The notes under the pieces were generated by a model that saw nothing but the letters and a program-made list of their open reading frames with translations, was not told the origin of the DNA and did no database searches. Below, in pieces: positions 54,442 to 63,124 of a DNA stretch of 64,000 bases. The position numbers and the translations under genes were made by a program. Origin of the DNA: CAYWWM01 sp965198025. GTDB taxonomy: Bacteria > Acidobacteriota > Terriglobia > 2-12-FULL-54-10. Within the stretch, counting starts at the first letter, position 1. Every line of letters starts with the position of its first letter. Location of the stretch: contig OZ240237.1 of NCBI GenBank assembly GCA_965198025.1, forward strand, positions 1,860,001 to 1,924,000, in the 5' to 3' direction.

Positions 54442-55539
54442 TTACTCACTCGGGCACACCGGCGGCGCCGTGTAGTCTAAGTTCAGCAATCGGAAGTAGT
54501 TTTGCCCCAGGGCAATCTCTCGAAAGGCCTTGTCGTTCAGGTCCTGAAGGATCCGGCCTGTTATCTGCAGTTCCGTGCGATAGACCTCAATATCCTTGTC
54601 CCGTGATGCCAGAAAATCCGTTCCCGGCAGGATGCGTTCCGAGTACTCATTCAGAAACGACACATAGAGTGTCCGCTTGTTCGGGTCTGAGAAATAGGCA
54701 TCGTCGATCACCCGCCACGAGATATCTAGCATCAGCTTCGGATAGCGATCCAACAGCCCACTCATAACCTGGATATGCTGGGCGGTGTTCATATCGATTA
54801 ATTCCCGGGACAATCCCATGTGCACCCAAACGATGGCATTGTCGGGGTACAAACGCAGCATTTCTTCCATGAGGGGCAGGTACTTTGTCGGCTCTTCGTC
54901 GTTGCCCAAATCGGCGTGAACCGCCAGCGGGATGTCTCGTTCCCGCAACACTGCCATGAAGTTGGTCCATCGAAGGAGCGTCGCCGTCGGGACCGGCTCC
55001 CGCCCGTTGGCAAACAGCGCCTGTTTAACCAGGTTAACTTCGCCCATCCAGACAAACGTGCCGGGATATTCCTCTTCCAGCAGCTGCATCCCCGGCAGGA
55101 CCGTCTCTGGTTGCAACAAATCCGGGAAGCTCATCGAGAGCGTCAGATGGACCCCAGAGGGTGTGTTCGCGATGAAGCTGGCGGCGTTGACAAAGTCGTT
55201 CTTCAACGTCGGCATCACGGGCGCGCCTGGGCAGTCCAAGTAGTAGGTACAGTTTGAGGCGACCGGCAGCATCTGGCCAATGCCGTAGATATTGGCGAAC
55301 AGGACACCAGTCTTCTCAAGATATGAGATGATTTCCTCGAACGGAATCGCTGGCCCGCCGAACGGCCGGAAGTGCAGGTGGGTATCCACTACCGCAGTTT
55401 GGGACTGAACCGAGCGGTCGTAACACGGCGGATCATCGGCCCGAAACATTTCCAACGTGGGCCGTGAAACACAGCCAACCGCTCCCAGAGCACCGAACAA
55501 CAGCAGCACAAAGGGTATTCTTCCTAGAGTATCTTTCAT
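54442..55539 (-). CDS. Amidohydrolase-related lipoprotein
   Basis: The 365-residue precursor has a lipoprotein-like signal (VLLLFGALGAVGC, cysteine at 23). The mature part opens VDTHLHFRPFGGPA, where HLH is the metal pair of amidohydrolase-related TIM barrels (COG2159 type), continues with GVHLTLSMSFPDL, FVWMGEVNLVKQALF, VHADLGNDEEPTKY, and IVWVHMGLSRELIDMNT, and ends PGTDFLASRDKDIE. Substrate unknown. Placed in the outer membrane or periplasm by the lipid anchor. Confidence 0.8.
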   Translation of the reverse strand: MKDTLGRIPFVLLLFGALGAVGCVSRPTLEMFRADDPPCYDRSVQSQTAVVDTHLHFRPFGGPAIPFEEIISYLEKTGVLFANIYGIGQMLPVASNCTYYLDCPGAPVMPTLKNDFVNAASFIANTPSGVHLTLSMSFPDLLQPETVLPGMQLLEEEYPGTFVWMGEVNLVKQALFANGREPVPTATLLRWTNFMAVLRERDIPLAVHADLGNDEEPTKYLPLMEEMLRLYPDNAIVWVHMGLSRELIDMNTAQHIQVMSGLLDRYPKLMLDISWRVIDDAYFSDPNKRTLYVSFLNEYSERILPGTDFLASRDKDIEVYRTELQITGRILQDLNDKAFREIALGQNYFRLLNLDYTAPPVCPSE

Positions 55540-55905
55540 AGACGTCTCTCCGCTCCGGGCTCTTGATCAGTATAGTATGGCTATCAAGTGGGCAGCAGTT
55601 CCCGCGATCCGCAATGAGAGCCTCATGAAGGCCTCCGACGACTGGTGCCGTTTTTCTTTGCAGGGCGATTCTCGGGCCAAGCCCCGTTGGACCGTTTCCG
55701 TTGTTACCTATCCTGCAGGGTAGCGAGCAACTCACAGCGACCTCAAACCCAACAGCTTAACCTGCGCCTGCTTAAATTTGCCTTATATCGGTGCTCTTGT
55801 TACCAAGTTCATTTCGCTTGCAGTCCATTTTTCGCTCGGATATCATGTCCCCCGCCCACTGAGCCTGCAACCGAACCAACCCACCCGCCGAGATTAGGAG
55901 GAACC
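55540..55905. other. Intergenic region upstream of the cyclodeaminase gene
   Basis: Divergent spacer of 366 bases. I see no gene. It must carry promoters for both sides; no clear boxes were chosen. Confidence 0.45.
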
Positions 55906-56982
55906 GTGGTACTCGTTCTCAAGAATCAGGAGATGGAGAGACTGCTCCCTTACCGAGAGCTGCTCGCACGCTTGATTGGCATGATTGAAACAGCATTCCG
56001 TGAGTACGGAAACGAAGTAGCCGTCAATCGCCCGCGTTCGCGGATGTACATCCCTTCTCGCGAGGCGAACACGTTTTACTGGTTCAACAACATCGCCGGA
56101 ATTGTCCCGGCATTCCGGGCAATGGCCTTGCGGATTGACTCGTCGCTCGCTCGCGAAGTGACACACAACGGGAAACGGCGCGAGGAATATCCGGGCGACT
56201 ATGTCGGTCTGATTCTGCTGTTTGACACGGACACCTGTGAGCTGCTTTCGATCATGGACGATCACTTTCACTCGCCGATTCGCGTGGCGGCGACGAGCGC
56301 CCTGGGGAGCCGATTTGCCGCACGGCCCGAGTCGCAGGTGATGGCGCTGTTCGGATCGGGCGAGCAGGCGCGGGCGCAAGCGGTGGCGTTTTCGCTGGTG
56401 CATCGTCTCGAACGAATCCAACTCTACAGCCCGAACGCAGAGCGTCGGGACCGGTTCGCTGCTGCGATCGAGCCGGAGACCGAGTGCCCAGTTGTGCCGG
56501 TGGGGAGCGCCGAGGAAGCCCTTCGCGGCGCCGACATCGTGAATGCCTCTACGAACTCGAGCGATCCGATCTTTGACGGGAACCTGATCCAGTCCGGAAT
56601 GCACGTCACGACTATCGTTGGCGGCGACTACCGCAGCAAGCGCGACGAAGTGGACGCCACAGTCTATTTACGCTCCCGGTCGGTCCTGGTCAACACGCGC
56701 GAGCAGGTGAAGCAGGATCGCCAAGGCAACCTCCATGAGATGCTCGAAGACGGCCGCCTGCGGTGGGAGCAGCTCCAGGAAGTCGGCGAAGTGGTGACCG
56801 GCAAAGCACAGCCCCGCCAGGCTCCCGACGACGTCACGCTCTTCAAGAACAACCACGGCATGGGCATTCAGTTCGCTGCCAGTGCCCGGCTGCTGTACGA
56901 CGAAGCGCGACGCCAGGCCGTGGGAACGGACTTGCCGTCGGAATTGTTCACGACCAAGCGGGAAGGTGTTTGGTCCCCGTGA
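55906..56982 (+). CDS. Ornithine cyclodeaminase/mu-crystallin family protein
   Basis: The GTG at 55906 follows a perfect AGGAGG by five bases, giving 358 residues. The N-terminal part has RMYIPSREANTFYWFNNIAG; the Rossmann segment shows VMALFGSGEQARAQAVAF, IQLYSPNAERRDRFAA, and GADIVNASTNSSDPIFDG. Family members include ornithine cyclodeaminase, alanine dehydrogenase and imine reductases (NAD(P)H-dependent). The substrate cannot be assigned. 100 bases before aceE on the same strand, so a shared transcript is possible. Confidence 0.85.
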   Translation: MVLVLKNQEMERLLPYRELLARLIGMIETAFREYGNEVAVNRPRSRMYIPSREANTFYWFNNIAGIVPAFRAMALRIDSSLAREVTHNGKRREEYPGDYVGLILLFDTDTCELLSIMDDHFHSPIRVAATSALGSRFAARPESQVMALFGSGEQARAQAVAFSLVHRLERIQLYSPNAERRDRFAAAIEPETECPVVPVGSAEEALRGADIVNASTNSSDPIFDGNLIQSGMHVTTIVGGDYRSKRDEVDATVYLRSRSVLVNTREQVKQDRQGNLHEMLEDGRLRWEQLQEVGEVVTGKAQPRQAPDDVTLFKNNHGMGIQFAASARLLYDEARRQAVGTDLPSELFTTKREGVWSP

Positions 56983-57082
56983 AGGCAAGGCGGGACGGGC
57001 CACCAGCGCGGATGAATGGGCCGGTTGCCTCGTTCCGCCATTCGGAGCATACTTTGTAGGAAACCGGCGGAGGAGTGTTGGC

Positions 57083-59800
57083 ATGAAGTCAGACGCTGTG
57101 CTGAATTCGGTTGCGACGGAGAATGACTACCTGAATCCTTACTCCCTCGAAGCTCTCGACGAAGAGGAAGTGCTCGAATGGGTGGAGTCACTCGACGAAC
57201 TGCTCGAACAGGAAGGTCCGACCCGAGTGAGGTACTTGTTCATGCGCCTTCTGGCTGCGCTCCATCGTCGTGGCGTCTGCTTGCAACTCGGTCCGCGAAC
57301 CCCGTATGTCAACAGCATTCCGACGGAAAATCAGCCTCCCTTCCCCGGCAACCGGCGAATCGAGCGGCGCATCAAGAGCCTGATTCGCTGGAACGCGCTA
57401 GCGATGGTGGTGCGTGCGAACCGGGAGGATGCCGGCATCGGCGGCCACATTTCCACCTATGCGTCGCTGGCGACTCTGCTCGAAGTAGGATTCAACCACT
57501 TCTTCCGAGGCAAGACAGAAAACCAATGCGGCGACCTGGTCTATTTCCAGGGACACGCCTCGCCGGGAATTTACGCGCGGGCGTTCATGGAGGGAAGGCT
57601 CGACGCGGGGCACCTGGAGCGGTTTCGACGAGAGCTCCGCGGGAAACCCGGTCTGAGTTCCTATCCGCATCCCTGGCTCATGCCGGGCTTTTGGGAATTT
57701 CCGACCGTTTCTATGGGGCTGTCGCCGATCTCGGCCATCTATCAGGCGCGCTTTAACCGATATTTGGAGAACCGTGGCCTTCACTCCTGCAACCACCGCA
57801 AGGTCTGGGCGTTTCTCGGCGACGGGGAATGCGACGAGCCGGAGACTCTTGGAGCGCTGACGCTTGCCTCCCGGGAGCGGCTCGACAATCTGATCTTCGT
57901 CATCAACTGCAACCTCCAACGCCTCGACGGCCCCGTGCGCGGTAACGGAAAGGTGATTCAGGAACTGGAAGCGGCATTTCGGGGCGCAGGCTGGCACGTC
58001 ATCAAAGTGATCTGGGGGGATGACTGGGACCCGCTGCTGGCCGAGGACACCGACGGACTGCTGCGGCGGCGCATGGACGAGGCCGTAGACGGCGACTATC
58101 AGAACTATGCTGTGCGCTCTGGAGCCTGGACCCGTGAGCATTTCTTCGGGAAGTACCCGGAGCTTCTGCGGATGGTGGAGCACCTGAGCGACGACGACAT
58201 CAAAAAGATGCGCCGCGGCGGCCACGACCCGGAAAAGGTTTATGCGGCGTACAAGGAGGCGACTGAGCATACCGACTCGCCGACCGTGATCCTCGCCAAG
58301 ACTATCAAGGGCTACGGACTCGGCGAAGCGGGCGAAGGCCGCAACGTCACGCACCAGCAAAAGAAATTGAACGAGGACGAACTCAAGACGTTCCGCCGCC
58401 GCTTCGAAATTCCGATCCCTGAGGATCACATTGAAGAAGCCCCCTTCTACCGGCCACCCGAGGACAGCGAAGAAATGAAGTATCTGCGCGAGAGGCGGGA
58501 GGCGCTCGGGGGTCTTCTCCCGGAGCGAAAAGTCCGGGCCAAACCGTTGCCAGCTCCCTCGCTCGAAGAACTCGCCGAATTCTTCCAAGGCTCCAACAAC
58601 CGCGAAGTCTCGACCACCATGGCCTTCGTGCGGCTGCTCACCGTTCTGATGAAGACCCCGCAGCTCGGCAAACTGATCGTTCCCATCATCCCCGATGAAG
58701 CCCGCACGTTCGGTATGGAGCCGCTGTTCCGCCAGTTCGGAATCTACGCCAGCAAGGGTCAGCTCTATGAGCCGGTGGATTCCGACGTCTTTCTTTACTA
58801 CCGCGAAGCCAAGAACGGGCAGATTCTGGAAGAGGGCATCACGGAGGCCGGGTCCATGGCCTCGTTCATAGCTGCCGGGACCGCTTACGCCAGCCACGAC
58901 ATCAACACCATTCCGTTCTTCTGCTTCTACTCAATGTTCGGATTCCAGCGCATCGGAGACCTGATCTGGGCGTGCGCCGACACGCGCGGCAAAGGCTTCC
59001 TAATGGGCGGGACAGCGGGCCGCACGACGCTCCACGGTGAAGGCCTCCAGCACCAGGACGGCCACAGCCACGTCCTAGCGAGCACTATCCCGACCATGAC
59101 CGCCTACGATCCGGCGTTTGCCTACGAAACCGCCATCATTGTGCAAGATGGCATCCGGCGTATGTACGAGCTGCAGGAAGACCGCTTCTACTACATCACC
59201 ATGTACAACGAAAACTACGCCATGCCGCCCATGCCGGAGGGCGTTCAGGAAGGCATACTGCGGGGGATTTACCTCTATCGGAAGGGGCGGGCGGCGAAGG
59301 GTAAGCCACGGGTACAACTGTTCGGCAGCGGCGCCGTGCTGCGCGAGGCACTGCGTGCGCAGGAAATCCTGGCAGAGAAATATCAGGTAACCGCCGATGT
59401 CTGGAGCGTGACCAGCTACAGCCAGCTCCGGCGCGACGCTCTGGCCACCGACCGCTGGAACCGTCTGCATCCCCAGGAGCAGGCGCGCCGACCCTACATC
59501 GAAGTGGCTCTTCAAAAATCGGAAGGGCCCATTGTCGCTGTGACTGATTACATGCGGATCGTCCCGGATCAGATCGCCCCCTGGCTGCCCGACCGCCTGG
59601 TCTCTCTCGGAACCGACGGATTCGGCCGAAGCGACAACCGGGCCTATCTGCGGCGATTCTTTGAGGTGGACGCTGAGTCCGTCACGCTGGCTGTGCTCCA
59701 ACGGCTTGCCAAGCAGGGCACGATCCCCGTCAAACGTGTTGCGAAAGCGATCCAGGAACTGGGAATCGACCCTGAAAAAGCCAACCCCATGATTTCATGA
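57083..59800 (+). CDS. aceE: Pyruvate dehydrogenase E1 component, homodimeric
   Basis: AceE decarboxylates pyruvate with thiamine diphosphate and passes the acetyl group to E2. The start at 57083 follows GGAGGAG. The 905-residue protein has the typical order: RWNALAMVVRANREDAGIGG, FLGDGECDEPETLGALTLAS with the ThDP motif near 245-275, LDNLIFVINCNLQRLDGPV, KGYGLGEAGEGRNVTHQQKK, PIIPDEARTFGMEPLFRQFG, GRTTLHGEGLQHQDGHSH, and a C-terminal part with LGTDGFGRSD. E2 and E3 genes are not in the window. Linkage with a cyclodeaminase-family enzyme is unusual. Confidence 0.97.
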   Translation: MKSDAVLNSVATENDYLNPYSLEALDEEEVLEWVESLDELLEQEGPTRVRYLFMRLLAALHRRGVCLQLGPRTPYVNSIPTENQPPFPGNRRIERRIKSLIRWNALAMVVRANREDAGIGGHISTYASLATLLEVGFNHFFRGKTENQCGDLVYFQGHASPGIYARAFMEGRLDAGHLERFRRELRGKPGLSSYPHPWLMPGFWEFPTVSMGLSPISAIYQARFNRYLENRGLHSCNHRKVWAFLGDGECDEPETLGALTLASRERLDNLIFVINCNLQRLDGPVRGNGKVIQELEAAFRGAGWHVIKVIWGDDWDPLLAEDTDGLLRRRMDEAVDGDYQNYAVRSGAWTREHFFGKYPELLRMVEHLSDDDIKKMRRGGHDPEKVYAAYKEATEHTDSPTVILAKTIKGYGLGEAGEGRNVTHQQKKLNEDELKTFRRRFEIPIPEDHIEEAPFYRPPEDSEEMKYLRERREALGGLLPERKVRAKPLPAPSLEELAEFFQGSNNREVSTTMAFVRLLTVLMKTPQLGKLIVPIIPDEARTFGMEPLFRQFGIYASKGQLYEPVDSDVFLYYREAKNGQILEEGITEAGSMASFIAAGTAYASHDINTIPFFCFYSMFGFQRIGDLIWACADTRGKGFLMGGTAGRTTLHGEGLQHQDGHSHVLASTIPTMTAYDPAFAYETAIIVQDGIRRMYELQEDRFYYITMYNENYAMPPMPEGVQEGILRGIYLYRKGRAAKGKPRVQLFGSGAVLREALRAQEILAEKYQVTADVWSVTSYSQLRRDALATDRWNRLHPQEQARRPYIEVALQKSEGPIVAVTDYMRIVPDQIAPWLPDRLVSLGTDGFGRSDNRAYLRRFFEVDAESVTLAVLQRLAKQGTIPVKRVAKAIQELGIDPEKANPMIS

Positions 59801-59977
59801 AGCGGAAGAAGGCGGAAAAAGGGAAACACGGAATTTCCTTTTGACATCCTGTCGGTTCTGCTTGTCGCCTGAGCAACACTTGATGCCTTCACGAGAATGC
59901 TCTCTCCTCGCTAATGCACAACCTTCTTGGATTAACCACAGGAAATCGTATACATGGAAAAAGCGAGATGCTTTGCC

Positions 59978-60740
59978 GGCTTTGTCAAGTTAAGGCAGGA
60001 TCAGGCACAATTGGCGGATGAAATCACAATATCGAGGCCATCGTTTTCCATCTGAAATCATCAGCCATGCCGTCAGGCTGTACCATCGGTTCGCGCTGAG
60101 CTTTCGAGATGTCAAAGATCTGCTTACTGAGCGAGGCAATTCGGTATTGGTGTCTGAAGTTCGGTCCAGCCTATGCTCGCAATCTGCGGAGGAAGCAGGG
60201 GCGGCTCGGCGACATCTGGCATGTAGATGAGCTTTTCATCAAAATCCGAGGTCAGCATCTCTATCTGTGGCGTGCCGTCGATCAGGATGGAGACGTGATC
60301 GACATTCTGGTTAGCAAGCGTAGAGATCGTCGAGCCGCTACGCGATTCTTTCGTAAGATGTTGCAACATCAGAGACAACCACCCTGGCAACTGATCACCG
60401 ACAAGCTGCGGAGTTATGGGGCTGCACATCGGGAGACCTTTCCTTCCGTTGTGCATCGCACCGGTCAATACGAGAACAACCGGGCTGAAGCCTCTCATCA
60501 GCCAACGCGTCTGAGACGGTTCAAATCAATAGAGCAGGCCCAACGTTTTCTCTCCGTACACGGTCCCATTCAGAACCTATTTCGAGTTGGTCGTCATCAT
60601 CTGAAAGCACAACATCATCGACTGCTCCGAGGCCGGGCATTTTCCGATTGGAGAGAATTGACGTGCGCCTGTTGAGGCGTTGTAGGAGTCCTATTGTTTT
60701 CGAGAGAATCTCGCCTTGGTTCCGTTAACTTGACAGTGCC
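59978..60740 (+). mobile_element. IS6-family insertion sequence, degenerate
   Basis: Imperfect terminal inverted repeats GGCTTTGTCAAGTTAAGG (from 59978) and the reverse complement of CGTTAACTTGACAGTGCC (to 60740) bound a 763-bp element with an IS6-type transposase relic. The flanking 8 bases differ, so no target duplication remains. Confidence 0.75.
60018..60675 (+). pseudogene. IS6-family transposase, frameshifted
   Basis: The first part reads RGHRFPSEIISHAVRLYHRF, ALSFRDVKDLLTERGN; the frame then changes near 60140 to IRYWCLKFGPAYARNLRRKQ, GDIWHVDELFIKIRGQHLYL, WRAVDQDGDVIDILVSKRRD, LITDKLRSYGAAHRET and ends ELTCAC. These are the IS6 family steps, including the first catalytic aspartate (WHVDE), the second (TDKL) and a glutamate region (NNRAEASHQP). 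From family knowledge, about 20 bases are lost where the frame breaks, plus a few codons later. Inactive. Confidence 0.85.
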
Positions 60741-61016
60741 AGCAGAGGCCACCGGGATTCTCAGGCGGGCAGGATTACTTCCACCAACACTACGGCTCGG
60801 CAAATTCAGTTTGCCTTGAAGTTCATCTTCTGAGGCGGAGAATGTTGTATACTTTCCACGTCAGCTCAATCGGAACGCGCGGTGGGCAGTCAGGATGCGT
60901 CCCGCGTTTCCGCTTGATCTGACTTGGCAGCGACGAACAAGATTCTTGATACCGAGCAGAAATTAAATCATTCTCAACTCCGGGGTAGCACTCCGGGGGG
61001 AAGGGAAGCGACTTTC

Positions 61017-62777
61017 ATGACATCCACGAGATCGGCTAATGGAAGCAACAAGAGCAGGTATGTTTTAGCGGCGGCTCTGACGATCGCTTTCGGGGTCTTG
61101 TTCTCCGCGTGGTGGTCGGCGGAATCCTCCGCGCAGGGCACTTCATTGCTCGCCGGGCGCGTGACCTCCTCCGCGGGAGGGCCGGTGGCGGCCGTCCCCG
61201 TGCGCGCGCGCCAGGCCAATGGCACCTTCGCGGTGAGCGTCTATACCAACAGCAACGGCGAGTACGACTTTCCGGACTGGGCGGATATCTCCGCCGGGAC
61301 CTACGCGGTTTCGATTACGTTGCCCGACTTTGTGCATGCGAACAAGGAAGGCGTGACGCTGACGGCGGGCCGGACTACCAAGGCGGACTTTACGCTCGAA
61401 CCCCGGACGCCGAGCATCGAAGACGCCACGGCGAGCGAAATCATCGCGGCCTTGCCCGGCACGGATGAGCAGAAGCATTTGTTCATCCAGTGCGACAACT
61501 GCCACACGCTCCAGTGGGCGCTGCGGAACCCCAAGACGAAGGAACAGTGGCTGCAGACCATCCGGCGGATGGCAGGGGCAAGAAACGCCGACTCGCACAC
61601 TCCCGGCACTCGCACGTATCAACAAAAGCAGTACATCGAGCCGCTGGCGGACTACCTAGCTTCGATTCGCGGCCCGGGGTCGTCGAGTGAAATTCCGTTC
61701 CAGCTGCGGCCGCGGCCGACGAGCGCTGCCTCCACGCGCCTCGTTGTGACCGAGTACGACATCCCCCGCGGCGGGCAATTCGAGCTTTACATGCTGCGCG
61801 GCGACCGGCGGTTTGTGTGGCCGCACGACGTGCTGGTGGACAACGACCCGAAGGGTCCGTATGTCTGGTATACGGATCATTTTTCCTACACCATCGGCAG
61901 GGTCAACACGAAAACCGGTGAAGCCAAGGAATTCACGTATACGCCCAAGGAGGGGATGGGCCGGGAAGCCGCGGTCGCATCCATGGCTCCGGGACAGGGC
62001 CGCGCGGGCAATCCAGGCGGCGGAGGGCACGGGATCGTTTTCGATCGCGAAGGCAGGATCGTCACCGGCATCCGCGGCGGCACCGCGCGGTTTGATCGCA
62101 GCACGGAACAGTTCACGCTCTTGGAGGGCGGCTCCACGGAGTTCGGGCTGGACCCGGTCGACAACGTCTGGTACACGGTGGACGATGAAGGGATAGTCGG
62201 GCTCAACCGGACGACCGGCGAACGAAAGCTTTACCCGCTTACCCCCGAAGGCATGACGCTGGGTGACGCCACGTACGGCAAGGAGACGGATTCGCAGGGC
62301 CGTGGCATCTTCAACCTCTGGAAGCTCGGGAAGATGGGAGTGTTCGATCCCAAGACGGGAAGCTTCGTGGAGTATCCCGTGCCGACGCCCGGGTCCGGAC
62401 CGCGCCGCGGGGAGGTCGACGAGAACGACAACGCCTGGCTCGGCCTCTATTGGGCCGGCCGGGTTGCCCGGTTCAACCCCAACACAGGCGATGTGCGGGA
62501 GTTTCCGCTCATTCCCGACCACAAGGCGTATACCGCGCCTTATCCTTCACCCTACAGCGCCTCCGTCGACGACAAGAACCAGATTGTCTGGGCGAACGAC
62601 TTCAACAGCCGCCGGATTTTCAGCATCGATATGACAACCGGCAACCCGACGGAGTACTTCATGCCATATCCGTACGAGATGCGCGACCTGGCGACCGACG
62701 AAAGCGCGGAACGGCCCACCGTGTGGATCCCGTCCTACCGCCCGCCATCGCAGATGGTGCGCGTGCAGCTTCGCTAA
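61017..62777 (+). CDS. Exported Vgb-like propeller with single-haem and carboxypeptidase-like domains
   Basis: The ATG at 61017 with GGGAAG upstream gives 586 residues. A signal helix (VLAAALTIAFGVLFSAWW) precedes a carboxypeptidase regulatory-like domain (LLAGRVTSSAGGPVAAVPVR ... SNGEYDFPDWADISAGTYAV). A haem-attachment motif CDNCH (159-163) sits in a cytochrome-c-like part, and a virginiamycin-B-lyase-like propeller follows (KGPYVWYTDHFSYTIGRVNT, GPRRGEVDENDNAWLGLYW, KNQIVWANDFNSRRIFSID). Similar proteins are common in acidobacteria. Substrate unknown; lyase activity on streptogramins is not supported. A strong terminator follows. Confidence 0.85.
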   Translation: MTSTRSANGSNKSRYVLAAALTIAFGVLFSAWWSAESSAQGTSLLAGRVTSSAGGPVAAVPVRARQANGTFAVSVYTNSNGEYDFPDWADISAGTYAVSITLPDFVHANKEGVTLTAGRTTKADFTLEPRTPSIEDATASEIIAALPGTDEQKHLFIQCDNCHTLQWALRNPKTKEQWLQTIRRMAGARNADSHTPGTRTYQQKQYIEPLADYLASIRGPGSSSEIPFQLRPRPTSAASTRLVVTEYDIPRGGQFELYMLRGDRRFVWPHDVLVDNDPKGPYVWYTDHFSYTIGRVNTKTGEAKEFTYTPKEGMGREAAVASMAPGQGRAGNPGGGGHGIVFDREGRIVTGIRGGTARFDRSTEQFTLLEGGSTEFGLDPVDNVWYTVDDEGIVGLNRTTGERKLYPLTPEGMTLGDATYGKETDSQGRGIFNLWKLGKMGVFDPKTGSFVEYPVPTPGSGPRRGEVDENDNAWLGLYWAGRVARFNPNTGDVREFPLIPDHKAYTAPYPSPYSASVDDKNQIVWANDFNSRRIFSIDMTTGNPTEYFMPYPYEMRDLATDESAERPTVWIPSYRPPSQMVRVQLR

Positions 62778-62794
62778 ACCTGCCAATTCACCTG

Positions 62795-62830
62795 CGCCGG
62801 GGAGGAGCAATCCTCCCCGGCGTTTCATTT
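62795..62830 (+). terminator. Intrinsic terminator after the Vgb-like gene
   Basis: CGCCGGGGAGGA (62795-62806), GCAA loop, TCCTCCCCGGCG (62811-62822), then TTTCATTT. A perfect 12-bp stem. Confidence 0.9.
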
Positions 62831-62861
62831 GTGGTCGTCATCGGAGTCCATGTAGTGAAGT

Positions 62862-62938
62862 GTAGCCACGGCATGTCGTATATGCCGTGTGCGCTTTCCG
62901 GAACAAACCCACGGCACCGAGAAACGTGCCGTGGCTAC
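62862..62938. repeat. REP/BIME-like double palindrome
   Basis: Two hairpins in a row: CACGGCAT/ATGCCGTG (62867-62889) and CCACGGCAC/GTGCCGTGG (62909-62934), enclosed by the outer pair GTAGCCACGGCA (62862-62873) and TGCCGTGGCTAC (62927-62938). The same core occurs at 17966-17994. Confidence 0.8.
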
Positions 62939-63124
62939 CCGGCCACCTTTCCAAGCGATTGATCTTTTTCCTGGAATCGGTTATAAGGGAGCAAATCTTC
63001 CCGCCAACGCCCGAGCCGACGGTGCTTCCGCAAACAAGTGTTGGCGAGTCCATTGCAACTCGTTGGTGTGGTAGGATTTGAGTTCTATTTTCGTGGTTAC
63101 CACTCCTGCCGAACAACGGGTCCA

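Noticed and set aside
57398..58897. Long minus-strand frame opposite aceE
   Set aside because: Shadow of a conserved enzyme; no domain or ribosome site.
59978..60740. Target-site duplication of the IS6 element
   Set aside because: The flanking bases on both sides differ, so none could be claimed.
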